DNA from: Rhodobacterales bacterium HKCCE2091 | Lineage (GTDB): Bacteria; Pseudomonadota; Alphaproteobacteria; Rhodobacterales; Rhodobacteraceae | Reading direction: 5' to 3' | Assembly: GCA_015689685.1 (NCBI GenBank) | Contig: WVSL01000006.1 | Location: forward strand, 124,001-188,000 | Length of the DNA: 64,000 nt | In this document: piece by piece, positions 1 to 18,600 of the stretch | Numbering within the stretch: position 1 is the stretch's first letter | Layout of the letters: every line of letters begins with the position of its first letter | The notes under the pieces: generated by a model | What the model was told of the DNA's origin: nothing | Databases searched by the model: none | The model's input: only the letters and a program-made list of their open reading frames with translations | Program-made: the position numbers and the translations under genes

Positions 1-8615
<8,615 letters not shown>

Positions 8616-8619
<4 letters not shown>

Positions 8620-9347
8620 CCGCGATGGCCAGCCCCCGCGTCGCGCCGGACCCGGTCCGGCTGACGCTCTGCCGACTCGACGTCGACGACGATGTCGTGC
8701 TGGCGGAGGCACGGGGCTGGCTGTCGCCCGGGGAAACCGACCGCGCCGCGCGGTTCCGGTTCGACCTGCACCGCGACCGTTACGTCCGCGGGCGCGGGTT
8801 CCTGCGGCGCGAACTCGGCGCGGTTCTCGGCACCGCCCCCGGGGATGTCCGACTGACCGAGGGCGAGAATGGCAAGCCCGGTCTCGCCGGGGCAGAGACG
8901 CCCGGTTTCAACCTGTCCCACAGCCGCGACCTCGCGGTGCTGGCGATCGCGCCGGGGCCGGTCGGTGTCGATATCGAGATCGCCCATGACGGGCTCGACC
9001 CGCTGGCGCTTGGCCGGACGGTCTTTACCGGGGCCGAACAGGCGGTGCTCGCCGCCCTGCCGCCCGCCGCGCGGCAGGCCCGGTTCTTCGCCTTCTGGAC
9101 CGCGAAAGAGGCGCTGATGAAGCTGACCGGGCAGGGCATGGCGCTCGAACCCCGGTCGATCGCGCTTCACCTGCACGACGGCTGGCCTGCCGGTTTCAAG
9201 GCCCCCGACCCGCTGCGCGGAACCGTCCTGAGGTTCGCGGACTTGGGTCGTGAATACCTGCATTGCGCCGTCGCGACGGCAAGCGAGAATGACCTGTTTC
9301 CAGTGCTCCACCCGGAGATGATTGAATGGCACCCCACGACTCGATGA
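8616..9347 (+). CDS. 4'-phosphopantetheinyl transferase, Sfp type
   Basis: 243 aa. It moves phosphopantetheine from CoA onto the conserved serine of carrier domains. The signature GVDIEI (Mg/CoA-binding acidic pair) and the FWTAKEALMKLTG segment (W-x-x-K-E-x-x-x-K) are both visible, as is the NLSHS motif just ahead. The length fits the Sfp/Gsp class rather than short AcpS. The ATG lies in the ATGA overlap with the preceding megasynthase stop, so the two are almost certainly translationally coupled. It is the natural activator of the four carrier domains encoded by this cluster; whether it also serves other carrier proteins cannot be told. The 3' end overlaps the methyltransferase gene by 22 bases. 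Confidence 0.93.
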
Positions 9348-10144
9348 TCAAATCGGTGGCCGGCCTCGCCGCCACCGCGCTGCTGCCCCGCCTGCGCGCC
9401 GAGGTCGAGGCCGGCGACATGTCCGGCCCGCATCCCCGCGTCAAACGCATGATCGCCCACACTCTCATCACCCGGCTCAACGCCGAGGGTGACCAGCTCA
9501 AGGTTCAGCGCGCGCTGACCGGCCGCTGGAGGGCGCGGCACATGCCGATCGAGTATTACGACCGCCACTCGGACCGGTTCATGGCGTTCTGGAACGGCCC
9601 CCACGCGCCGATCCAGGGATGGCTGTCGGAATTCGCGGCCGAGAAGCCGGTCTCGCAACTGATCGAGATCGGCTGCGGCGACGGGCGCGCGCTGTCGCTT
9701 CTTGCCGACCGCGTGCCGGACATCCCGAAACTTGTCGGCGTCGACATCAACGAGAAGATCGTCGCCCGCGACCGGGAAACCTATGACGGCAACCCGCGGC
9801 TCGACTTCGTCGCCGCCGACGCGACGGAATGGCTGACGACGCACGCCGGGCCGGGCTCCGTCCTGATGAGCTATGGCGGCGTGATGGAATACATCGCGCC
9901 CGAAACGATTTCCGAATGGCTCGTGCTACTGCGCGACCAGGGCGGGCTCGGCGCACTGATCGTCGAACCGGTCGACCCCGCCCACGATCTCGACAACGAC
10001 CCGTCCTCGCGCATCCACGGCACCGAGGACAGCTTCTCGCACAACCACCGGGCCCTGCTGGAGGCCGCGGGTCTCCGGATGCGCCGCTACGAGACGGTGA
10101 CCTGGGCGGGCATCAAGTGGGTCATGATCCTGGCCGAGACCTGA
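9326..10144 (+). CDS. Class I SAM-dependent methyltransferase of the PKS-NRPS cluster
   Basis: 272 aa. A Rossmann methyltransferase core starts near residue 108 with motif I LIEIGCGDG, followed by the acidic motif II in LVGVDIN and a motif-III-like FVAADATEW. The ATG at 9326 is chosen because GGAG ends about 8 bases upstream; a second ATG at 9344 is possible. The gene starts inside the phosphopantetheinyl transferase gene, which places it in the biosynthetic operon. Its acceptor atom (O, N or C) and substrate are unknown; tailoring of the cluster product, or of a precursor, is the simplest inference. There is no signal peptide or membrane segment, so it should be cytoplasmic. Confidence 0.85.
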   Translation: MAPHDSMIKSVAGLAATALLPRLRAEVEAGDMSGPHPRVKRMIAHTLITRLNAEGDQLKVQRALTGRWRARHMPIEYYDRHSDRFMAFWNGPHAPIQGWLSEFAAEKPVSQLIEIGCGDGRALSLLADRVPDIPKLVGVDINEKIVARDRETYDGNPRLDFVAADATEWLTTHAGPGSVLMSYGGVMEYIAPETISEWLVLLRDQGGLGALIVEPVDPAHDLDNDPSSRIHGTEDSFSHNHRALLEAAGLRMRRYETVTWAGIKWVMILAET

Positions 10145-10184
10145 CCTTCCGGCCAGCCAGCGTTCACAGTGAGGGGAGAAGTTC

Positions 10185-11006
10185 GTGCTGGAATTCCTGC
10201 GCAGACATGAATTGGCGGTGTTCCTGCACCTCGTCGTCGTCATCAGTTTCGTGTTCACCTTCGGGGTCGCCAACGGCGTCATCCCGATGAGCCTGTTTTC
10301 CTACGGGCGGTTCCTGCTGCTCGGAATCGCGGTGTTCGTCATCGTGTTCACCTTCCGCGGGATCGAGGGCGTGCTCTACGTCGTGCGGCCCATGCTGGTC
10401 TGGAAACGGCCGATCGGCTGGTATGCCTTCGCCCTGCTGCTCTGCCCGCTCTTCGCGCTCGTGTTCCTCGCCGGCTACGGCATCGTCACCGGCCGCGGGC
10501 TCGGCCTGATCGAGCTGAACCTGAACGTCGCGACCCGGTTCGACGTGCTTATCCGGCTGGCCTTCGGCAGCCTCGTGGGCGAACTCGTGTGGATCAGCTA
10601 CTGCCTGCGAAAGATGGCCGGGCGGTCGACGCCCTACATCGCGGGCCTCGTGATCGGGTTCTACTGGGCGCTCTGGTGGTATCCTGCGGTGCTGACCCAG
10701 ATCGGCGTGCTGCCGGGGCTCAACATCGGCTCGCTCCTGATCGCGCAGACGGCGGTGGCGTTGACCTGCTCCTTCCTCTACGCGCGGACCGAAAGCGGCT
10801 TTCTCGTCTTCATCATGCAGGTGATCTTCCAGATCACGCTCTTGGTGTTGCCGGTGGCGCCGACGACGGGCGGGCCGACCACGTTCCTGCTGTTCTCGAT
10901 CGCCTATTTCCTGTTCGCGACCGCCCTGTTCCTGGTCTACGGCCCGAAACCGCTGTTCGCCTCGCCGGGGCGGGCCGCGGCGGCCGCGCGGGCGGAAACG
11001 ATCTGA
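10185..11006 (+). CDS. Polytopic membrane protein resembling a CPBP-family intramembrane protease without catalytic residues
   Basis: 273 aa with about eight hydrophobic segments; GTG start preceded by GAGGGGAG about 8 bases upstream. The middle of the protein has the layout of CPBP (Abi/Rce1-like) proteases: a segment GELVWISY where active members have GEEIGWRG, then WALWWYP where active members have WALWHLP, and FIMQVIFQ where active members have a third motif with His and Asn. The paired Glu and both His residues are therefore replaced. Seen: position in the biosynthetic operon between the methyltransferase and the next synthase. Inferred: a non-enzymatic membrane role such as product export, immunity or scaffolding. 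It could also be an unrelated polytopic protein, as the match is by eye. Confidence 0.6.
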   Translation: MLEFLRRHELAVFLHLVVVISFVFTFGVANGVIPMSLFSYGRFLLLGIAVFVIVFTFRGIEGVLYVVRPMLVWKRPIGWYAFALLLCPLFALVFLAGYGIVTGRGLGLIELNLNVATRFDVLIRLAFGSLVGELVWISYCLRKMAGRSTPYIAGLVIGFYWALWWYPAVLTQIGVLPGLNIGSLLIAQTAVALTCSFLYARTESGFLVFIMQVIFQITLLVLPVAPTTGGPTTFLLFSIAYFLFATALFLVYGPKPLFASPGRAAAAARAETI

Positions 11007-11060
11007 TTTCATTGTGGCGTCCTGTCCGGTTGCAGACTCCCCGGGCGCATGAACAAATAT

Positions 11061-11078
11061 TGCCACACGGACATGGCA
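11061..11078 (+). promoter_or_regulatory. Possible operator: inverted repeat TGCCA-N8-TGGCA
   Basis: The longest gap inside the biosynthetic cluster (11007-11141) contains a local AT-rich patch (11051-11061) and an inverted repeat TGCCA/TGGCA. It lies 64-81 bases upstream of the formyltransferase-NRPS start. It may mark a separate promoter for the second half of the cluster. No convincing -35/-10 pair was identified: a TTGCAG at 11030 sits 18-19 bases from the AT-rich patch. No binding protein can be named. Confidence 0.25.
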
Positions 11079-11141
11079 CTATACCGACCGACATCCGCCG
11101 GGGCCTGACCCCGGCGGAGGATCCGAAGGCGACATGATGGA

Positions 11142-14100
11142 TTGTACGAAGTGAAAGCGGTCTTTTGCGGCAACGGAACCCTGCTGATCCAGTGCGCGGA
11201 GGCATTCCGCGAGGCCGGCGGCACCATCGCCGGCGTGGTCACCTCGGACGGGCAGATCGCGGACTGGGCCGAGCGGTCCGGCCTGCCGCATCTCGGCACG
11301 CCCGAGGCCCCGGTGCTCGGGGATCTGGCGTTCGATTACCTGTTCTCCGTCGCCAACCTGACGGTCCTGCCCGCCGATCTCGTCGCGCGCCCGCGGATCA
11401 TGGCGATCAACTTCCACGATGGCCCGCTACCCGCGATGTCGGGTCTGAACGTCCCGGCCTGGGCGATTCTCGAGGGCCGGCCGGACCACGGCGTGACCTG
11501 GCACCGGATGGTCGAGGCCGTGGATGCCGGCGGCGCGCTCGCCCGCGCCGGGTTCCACGTCCGTGACACCGACACCGCCTTCAGCCTGAACGCCCGCTGC
11601 TACGAGGCCGGGCTGGACGCGTTCCGCGAGATGCTGCCTGTGCTGATTGCAGGCACGCCGTCGCCGGTTCCGCTCGAAGGCCAGCGCGGCTGGTACGCGC
11701 GGGCGAAGCGGCCCGACGGGTTCGGCGTGATCGACCCCGCGGCAGGTGCCGCCACCGCGGAGCGGCTGGTCCGCGCGCTCGACTTCGGCGGATACGCCAA
11801 CCCGCTTGCGCTGCCGAAACTCGCCGCGCCTTCGGGCATGGTCGTCGTCGGAGGGGCGGAACACGTCGCGGGGGCAGGGGCTCCGGGCAGCGTCCTGGCC
11901 GCGGACGGGGACGCTGTCACCATCGCCTTCGGGGACGGCGCGGTGCGGTTCACCGGGCTGAGCGACCTGTCCGGCACGCGCGTCGACGCTGCTGCGGCCG
12001 GGCTTCGGCCGGGTGCGGCGCTGGCGCCCGTGCCCACGGGCGGTCCGGCGCCGAAGGATGTCGGCGCGGCCGAGGATCGCTGGACCGCCGCCCTGACCGG
12101 CGCGACCCCGGCATTGCCGCCCTTCGCCCTGTCGCACGACGCCGATACGGCAGAGATCACCGCACCGCTCACCGCTTCCGTCGATCCCGACACGCTGGCG
12201 GCGGCATGGGCCGCCTGGGTGGCGGAACTGACCGGGTCGGATCGGGTCGCGCTCGCGATCCATCGCGGCGATCCCGGGCACCCGGCGCTGTCGCCGCTGG
12301 TTCCGGTGGCGCTGGCGAGGGGCGGGACCGTGACGGAACTCGCGGTCGCCGTGGCCGGGGCCCGGGCCGTCCCCGCGCCGATGGCCGCCGACCTGCCGCT
12401 GCGCCTGCCCACGCCCGAGGATCGCCGGGTCGCGGCCGAGATCCTCCGCGTGGTCGCGGCCGCCGATGGCTCCGTCCCGCTCGGCACGGCGAACCTGATG
12501 GTCTCGCCGGGCCTCCTTCGCGCGCGCCGGGGTCGGATTGGCGAGGCGGCGCTGTCGCGCATCGCCCGCGCCTTCGACGCCTTCCTCGCCGACTGCACGG
12601 CGGATCCCTCCGCCGCCGTCTCCGCCCTGCCGCTCGCACCCGAAGGCGCGCTGGCGGAAACCGCCTGGTCCGGCACGCTGCCAGAGACCGGGGCCAGCAT
12701 CCACGCCGTCATCGCCGGACAGGCCGCTACCGCGCCCGACGCCCCGGCGCTCGAAGCCGGGCCGGTGAGCCTCAGCCGCGCGGAACTCGACGCGCGGGCG
12801 ACGGCGCTGGCCGGGGCGCTTGCCGCGCGCGGGGCCGGGCCCGGCACGGTCGTCGGACTCTGCCTGAACCGCAACGCCGACCTCGTGGTCGCGATGCTCG
12901 CGATCCTCAAGACCGGCGCGGCCTACCTGCCGCTCGACCCGGATTACCCCGCCGACCGCATCGGTTACATGATCGCGGACAGCGCCGCGCCGCTCGTCGT
13001 GTCCACCCCGGACATCGCGGGCCGGCACGGCATCGACCCGGCGACGCTGGTAGTGCCCGACGCGACCGGCCCGGCCCCCGCGCCGGCGGATGGCGACCTC
13101 GCCTACCTGATCTACACCTCCGGCTCCACCGGCCGGCCCAAGGGCGTTATGGTGCCGCACCACGCCGTCCTGAACTTCTTCGCGGGGATGGACGAACGCC
13201 TGCCGTTCTCGGACCAGGCGCGGCTCCTCGCCGTCACCTCGGTCAGCTTCGACATCTCGGTGCTGGAGATCCTGTGGACGCTCGCGCGGGGGGCGACGCT
13301 CTGCCTCCAGACCGACGGCGCGGGGGAGGGCAAGTCACCCGATTTCTCGCTGTTCTACTTCGCCTCCGAAGCGGCGGGGACGGGGCACCACGCCTACCGG
13401 CTCCTGCTCGAGGGCGCGAAGTTCGCGGACGACAACGGCTTCGCCGCGATCTGGACGCCCGAACGACATTTCCATGCCTTCGGCGGGCTTTATCCGAACC
13501 CGGCAATCAGTTCCGCGGCGGTGGCCAGCCTGACCAAGCACATCCAGATCCGGGCGGGATCCTGCGTCCTGCCGCTGCACCACCCGGTCCGCGTGGCCGA
13601 GGACTGGGCGCTGGTCGACAACCTGTCGAACGGGCGCGCCGGCGTGGCGCTGGCGTCGGGCTGGCAGCCGAACGACTTCCTGATCCGCCCCGACGCGTTC
13701 CAGAACCGCAAGGAGATCATGCTGGACGCGGTCGAGGACCTCCGCGCGCTCTGGCGGGGCGAGAAGCGCAGCTTCCCCGGCCATGACGGCAACCCGGTGG
13801 AGGTGGAGATCCATCCCCGCCCGGTGAACGGCCAGATCCCGCTGTGGCTGACCGCCGCCGGAAACCCCGAGACCTTCGCCGCCGCCGCGCGGCTCGGCTG
13901 CGGGGTGCTGACGCATCTCCTGGGCCAGACCTTCGACGAGGTCGCCGACAAGATCCGCGCCTACCGCGTCGCATGGCGCGAGGCCGGGCATCCGGGCGAC
14001 GGGCATGTCGTGCTGATGCTCCACACCTTCGTGTCCGACGACGAGGATTTCGTGCGGGAGACCGCGCGCGGGCCGATGAAAGGCTATCTCAAGTCCGCCG

Positions 14101-15590
14101 TTGATCTCGTGCGCCGGGCCGCCTGGACCTTCCCGACCATCGTGCAGCGCGCCGACGCCTCGGGCATGAGCCCGCAGGAGATGTTCGAGAAGGAGGAGCT
14201 GTCGAAGGAGGATCTCGACCAGCTGCTCGACCACGCGTTCGAACGCTACTACCGCGAAAGCGGGCTCTTCGGCACGCCCGAGACGGCGAAGGAGATCGTG
14301 AAGAAGGTTGCCGCCATCGGCGCGGACGAGGTCGGCTGCCTGATCGACTTCGGCATCGACACCGATGTCGTGCTCGAGAACCTGCCTCACATCGCGCGCC
14401 TGAAGGAGGCGCTGGAAGCCGAGGGCGGAGTGCACCGCAAGGCCTCCGTCGCCGAGGAAATCGTCGGCCGCGGCATCACGCACCTGCAATGCACGCCCTC
14501 GATGGCGTCCTTCCTGACCGCCGACGCGCCCGGCCGCGCGGCCCTGTCTAAGCTGGAGGCGCTGATGGTCGGCGGCGAGGCGATGCCGCGCGACCTTGCC
14601 GGGGACCTGCGCGGCGCGATGACGGGGCGGCTGTTCAACATGTACGGCCCGACCGAAACCACGATCTGGTCCTCGGTCGCGGAACTGTCCGATCTCGGCC
14701 CCGGCCCGGTGCCGATCGGCGAGCCGATTACGGGCACGGTCCTGTCGATCCGGACCGCGGACGGACGGGTCCTGCCCGAAGGCGCGGAAGGTGAGCTCTG
14801 GATCGGCGGGGCGGGCGTGACGGACGGCTACTGGCAGCGCCCGGACCTGACCGCCGACCGGTTCGTGACCATCGGCGGCACCCGGCATTACCGGACCGGC
14901 GACCTCGCCCGGATGCAGGACGGGGCCATCGACTTCCTCGGCCGGATGGACGGCCAGGTGAAGATCCGCGGCCACCGGATCGAGACTGGCGAGATCGAGG
15001 CTGCGCTGGCCGACCAGGCCGCCGTCCGATCCGCCGTGGTCCGCGCGGTGGAGGTCGGTCCGGGCGACACCCGGCTCGCGGGCTATGTCACCCCCACCGA
15101 TCCGCGGGCGAAGCCCGATCCGGCGGACCTGCGCGCCGCGCTGGCCGAACGGCTGCCCGAGATCATGCTGCCCTCGGCCATCGTGGTCCTCGACCGCTTC
15201 CCGATGACGCCGAACGGCAAGATCGACCGCAAGGCGCTGCCCGATGCCTTCGGGCAGGATTTCTCCGACGCGGAGACCGAGACCGAGGATGCGACCGAAG
15301 CGCGCATCGCGGAGATCTGGGGCGAGGCGCTCGGCCTCAAGGCGGTGCCGCTGACGGCGAATTTCTTCGACCTCGGCGGGCACTCGCTGCTGGTGGTGCA
15401 GGTGCAGCGGCGGCTGAAGGAGGCGCTTGGCCGCGATATCGCGATCACCGACATGTTCCGCTTCCCGACCGTCCGCTCGCTCGCCGATCATCTTGGCGCG
15501 GGGCAGGGCGACGGGCCGGCGGCCCCGACCGCCGCCGACCGCGGCGCCGCGCGCGCCGCCGCAAGGCTCAAACGGATGGGGCGGCGGTAA
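11142..15590 (+). CDS. Formyltransferase-NRPS with A domain interrupted by a luciferase-like monooxygenase, then PCP
   Basis: 1482 aa. Residues 1-310 match the methionyl-tRNA formyltransferase fold: the Asn90/His92 pair in NFHDGPLP and Asp128 in VDAGG are the expected catalytic triad. Residues about 310-515 look like a decayed C-terminal half of a condensation domain, with no HHxxxDG. The A domain runs about 520-1363, with LIYTSGSTGRPKG and FDIS (A4, near 703), but is split by a flavin-dependent luciferase-like monooxygenase at about 732-1096; the A5 motif NMYGPTETT resumes near 1166. PCP about 1381-1450 (Ser1415 in GGHSL). There is no thioesterase. Monooxygenase insertions in A domains are known (myxothiazol/melithiazol MtaG/MelG, from memory), acting on the tethered aminoacyl unit. 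The start is uncertain: TTG 11142, or GTG 11151 (MKAVFCGNG). It likely makes an N-formylated, oxidised aminoacyl-S-PCP starter. Confidence 0.88.
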   Translation: MYEVKAVFCGNGTLLIQCAEAFREAGGTIAGVVTSDGQIADWAERSGLPHLGTPEAPVLGDLAFDYLFSVANLTVLPADLVARPRIMAINFHDGPLPAMSGLNVPAWAILEGRPDHGVTWHRMVEAVDAGGALARAGFHVRDTDTAFSLNARCYEAGLDAFREMLPVLIAGTPSPVPLEGQRGWYARAKRPDGFGVIDPAAGAATAERLVRALDFGGYANPLALPKLAAPSGMVVVGGAEHVAGAGAPGSVLAADGDAVTIAFGDGAVRFTGLSDLSGTRVDAAAAGLRPGAALAPVPTGGPAPKDVGAAEDRWTAALTGATPALPPFALSHDADTAEITAPLTASVDPDTLAAAWAAWVAELTGSDRVALAIHRGDPGHPALSPLVPVALARGGTVTELAVAVAGARAVPAPMAADLPLRLPTPEDRRVAAEILRVVAAADGSVPLGTANLMVSPGLLRARRGRIGEAALSRIARAFDAFLADCTADPSAAVSALPLAPEGALAETAWSGTLPETGASIHAVIAGQAATAPDAPALEAGPVSLSRAELDARATALAGALAARGAGPGTVVGLCLNRNADLVVAMLAILKTGAAYLPLDPDYPADRIGYMIADSAAPLVVSTPDIAGRHGIDPATLVVPDATGPAPAPADGDLAYLIYTSGSTGRPKGVMVPHHAVLNFFAGMDERLPFSDQARLLAVTSVSFDISVLEILWTLARGATLCLQTDGAGEGKSPDFSLFYFASEAAGTGHHAYRLLLEGAKFADDNGFAAIWTPERHFHAFGGLYPNPAISSAAVASLTKHIQIRAGSCVLPLHHPVRVAEDWALVDNLSNGRAGVALASGWQPNDFLIRPDAFQNRKEIMLDAVEDLRALWRGEKRSFPGHDGNPVEVEIHPRPVNGQIPLWLTAAGNPETFAAAARLGCGVLTHLLGQTFDEVADKIRAYRVAWREAGHPGDGHVVLMLHTFVSDDEDFVRETARGPMKGYLKSAVDLVRRAAWTFPTIVQRADASGMSPQEMFEKEELSKEDLDQLLDHAFERYYRESGLFGTPETAKEIVKKVAAIGADEVGCLIDFGIDTDVVLENLPHIARLKEALEAEGGVHRKASVAEEIVGRGITHLQCTPSMASFLTADAPGRAALSKLEALMVGGEAMPRDLAGDLRGAMTGRLFNMYGPTETTIWSSVAELSDLGPGPVPIGEPITGTVLSIRTADGRVLPEGAEGELWIGGAGVTDGYWQRPDLTADRFVTIGGTRHYRTGDLARMQDGAIDFLGRMDGQVKIRGHRIETGEIEAALADQAAVRSAVVRAVEVGPGDTRLAGYVTPTDPRAKPDPADLRAALAERLPEIMLPSAIVVLDRFPMTPNGKIDRKALPDAFGQDFSDAETETEDATEARIAEIWGEALGLKAVPLTANFFDLGGHSLLVVQVQRRLKEALGRDIAITDMFRFPTVRSLADHLGAGQGDGPAAPTAADRGAARAAARLKRMGRR

Positions 15591-15633
15591 TGGGCCTCGC
15601 AGGCACCGGAAAGTAGAGATAGTCAGCGTAACA

Positions 15634-18600
15634 ATGACCGAATCCGCCCCCGACACCCGCATCGCCGTCATCGGCCGCGCCGGACGCTTTTCCGGCGTCC
15701 GGAACGTGCGCGAGTTCTGGCGGATGCTGGACGAGGGCCGGACCGGTTCGGTGCGCCTGTCCACGGCGGATCTGCTGGCCCAGGGCGTGAGCCGCAAGGC
15801 GCTGGCAGACCCGGCCTACGTGCCGGTCGCTCACCCGCTGCCCGACATGGAATGCTTCGACGCGGGATTCTGGGGCTTCTCCCCGCGCGAGGCGCAGATC
15901 CTCGACCCGCAGCACCGCCACTTCCTCGAAACCGCCTGGGAGGCGCTGGAAGATGCCGGCCGGATGCCCGAGGACTTCGACGGGCGGGTCGGCGTCTATG
16001 CCGGGTCGGGGATGCAGGCCTACCTGCCGTTCAACCTGCTGACGAACCCCGACCTGGTCGAGGAAATCGGCCTGTTCCTGCTGCGGCATACCGGCAACGA
16101 CAAGGACTTCCTGACCACCCGGCTGTCCTACCTCCTGAACCTCACCGGCCCCTCGGTCGCAGTGCAGACCGCGTGTTCGACATCGCTGGTCGCGGTCCAC
16201 GAGGCGGTCAACGCGCTCCTGAACATGGAATGCGAGATGGCGCTGGCTGGCGGCGTCACCATCGAGCTTCCGCACCATGTCGGCTACCGCTACGCCGAGG
16301 GCGAGATCCTGTCGCCCGACGGGCTCTGCCGCGCTTTCGACGACGGCAGCCAGGGCACGGTGTTCGGTTCCGGCGCCGGGATCGTGGTTCTGCGCCGTTA
16401 CGAGGACGCGGTCGCGGACGGCGACGACATCAAGGCGGTGATCCTCGGCTCCGCGATCAACAACGACGGCGCGGGCAAGGCGAGCTACCTCGCCCCATCG
16501 GTCGACGGCCAGGCCGAGGCCGCGGCGGAGGCCGTTGCGCTGGCCGGGGTCGACCCCGGGTCGATCAGCTACATCGAGGCGCACGGGACCGGCACGCCGA
16601 TCGGCGACCCGATCGAGCTCTCGGCGCTCGGCCAGGTCTACGGAGAGGCCGGACAGGGCGCGATCGGGATCGGCTCGGTCAAGACCAACATCGGCCATCT
16701 CGACACCGCGGCGGGCGCGGCGAGCCTCATCAAGGTGATCGAGGCGATGCGCCACAAGCGCCTGCCGGCAAGCCTGCATTTCGAGAAACCCAACAGCCGC
16801 TACGACTGGCAGTCGGGGCCGTTCGAAGTCGTCGCCAGCGGCCGGGACTGGACCCCGGCGGGTCCGCGCCGCGCGGCGATCAATTCGCTCGGCGTCGGCG
16901 GCACGAACGCGCATGTCGTGGTCGAGGAAGCGCCGATGCCGGCGGCCTCGGCGGAGGATGGCCAGTGGCGGCTCTACCCGTTCTCGGCCCATTCCGCCGC
17001 AGCGGTCGACGGGATCGCGGGCCAGTGGGCCGGGTTCCTCGACGACCCCGACGCACCCGGCCCGGCGGACATCGCCTTCACCCTCCGCCACGGCCGCCGG
17101 GTCTTCCCCGAGCGCATGGCCATCGCCGCCGACAGCCGCGAGGCGCTGGACGCCGCGCTTGCCGCCCGCGTCAGCGGCGTGAAGCGGCGCGGCACCGCGG
17201 CCGCGTCGAAGCCGCGCGTGGTGTTCCTGTTCCCCGGCGGTGGCGCGCAATACCCCGGCGCGGGAGCCGAGATGCTGGCCGCCGAACCGGTCTTCGCCGC
17301 CGCCGTCGACGCCTGCTTCGCCGCGCTGCCGGCCGACGCGCCCGCCGACCTCCGCGAGATGATGTTCGACCGCGATCTCGACGACGCGGAGGCCCGCGGC
17401 AAGCTCGGCCGGTCCGGTTACGCGATCCCGGCGCTGTTCATCCTCGAATACGCCTACGCCAAGCTGTGGGACCACTGGGGCGTCGCGCCCGACGCGATCC
17501 TCGCCCATTCGGTCGGGGAATACGCCGGGGCCGTGGTCGCGGGCGCGCTGCCGCTGGCCGATGCGCTGAAGGTCGTGACCCTGCGCGGCAAGGTGATGGA
17601 CGCCGCGCCCGAGGGCGCGATGACCACCGTCCCGCTTCCGGCGGACGAGGCGCGCGGCTGGCTCGGCGACACGCTCGACATCGCCGCGATCAACTCCGCC
17701 ACCACTACCGTCGTCTCGGGCCAGGTCTCGGACATCGAGGCGCTGGAGGTCAGGCTCGCCGCCGAAGGCCACGAGGCGCGCCGGATCCACATCGACGTGG
17801 CGGCCCATTCCCGCCAACTCGAAGGCCAGCTCGAAACCTTCCGCAAGGGGTTCGAGGGCGTCGCCTTCGGGTCGGTGAAGGTGCCGATGGTGTCGTCCCT
17901 GCGGGGCGGTTGGGGCGAGGCCGGCGACTTCACCAGCGCCGATTACTGGGTGCGGCACCTGCGCAATACCGTCCGCTTCACGGATGCGGTCGCGGCGGCA
18001 CTGTCGGAGCCCGATACCGTCGTGATCGAGGTCGGCCCGGGACAGACGCTCGGCCCGCTGGTCGAGGCCGCGGAGGTTCCGCACCCCGCCCGCGCGATCC
18101 TGCCCTCGGCCCCGCGCCCGCGGGACACCGACCCCGAACCGGGCGTCGCGCTTGCGGCCGCCGGGGGGCTCTGGGCCGAAGGCTGGCCGCTCGACTTCGA
18201 CCGCCTGCCGGGGGCGGGCGGCGGCCGCCGGGTGTCGCTTCCCACCTACGCGTTCGAGAAGACGCGGCACTGGATCGCGCCGGGCAAGGGCGCGACGGCA
18301 GAGGTGGCGGAGGACCTGCCGCTGGTGCTGGACCGCACGCCGGACATGGCGAACTGGGTCGAGGCGCTCGGCTGGCGGGACGGATCCTCGCTGCCCGCGC
18401 CGAACCTCGCCGGTACCGACTGGCTGGTCTTCGCCGGGGACGACGAACTTTCGGCCGCGGTCCTGTCCGCGCTCGGCGCCGCGCGCCGGGTCGTGACCGT
18501 CCGGCGCGGCGAGGGCTTCGCGCTCGACGGCGACGCGGCGACGCTGCGCCCCGATGTGGCGGATGATTACGAGGCGCTCTTCGATGCACTCGGAACGCCG

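Noticed and set aside
11061-11078. lux-box-like quorum-sensing operator
   Set aside because: The inverted repeat TGCCA-N8-TGGCA does not follow the CTGNCC-type lux box pattern, and no luxR/luxI gene is in the window; kept only as an unspecified dyad.
11134-11154. ATG-ATG start for the formyltransferase-NRPS gene
   Set aside because: Both ATGs are in another frame and run into a TGA after six codons; the open frame begins at TTG 11142 or GTG 11151.
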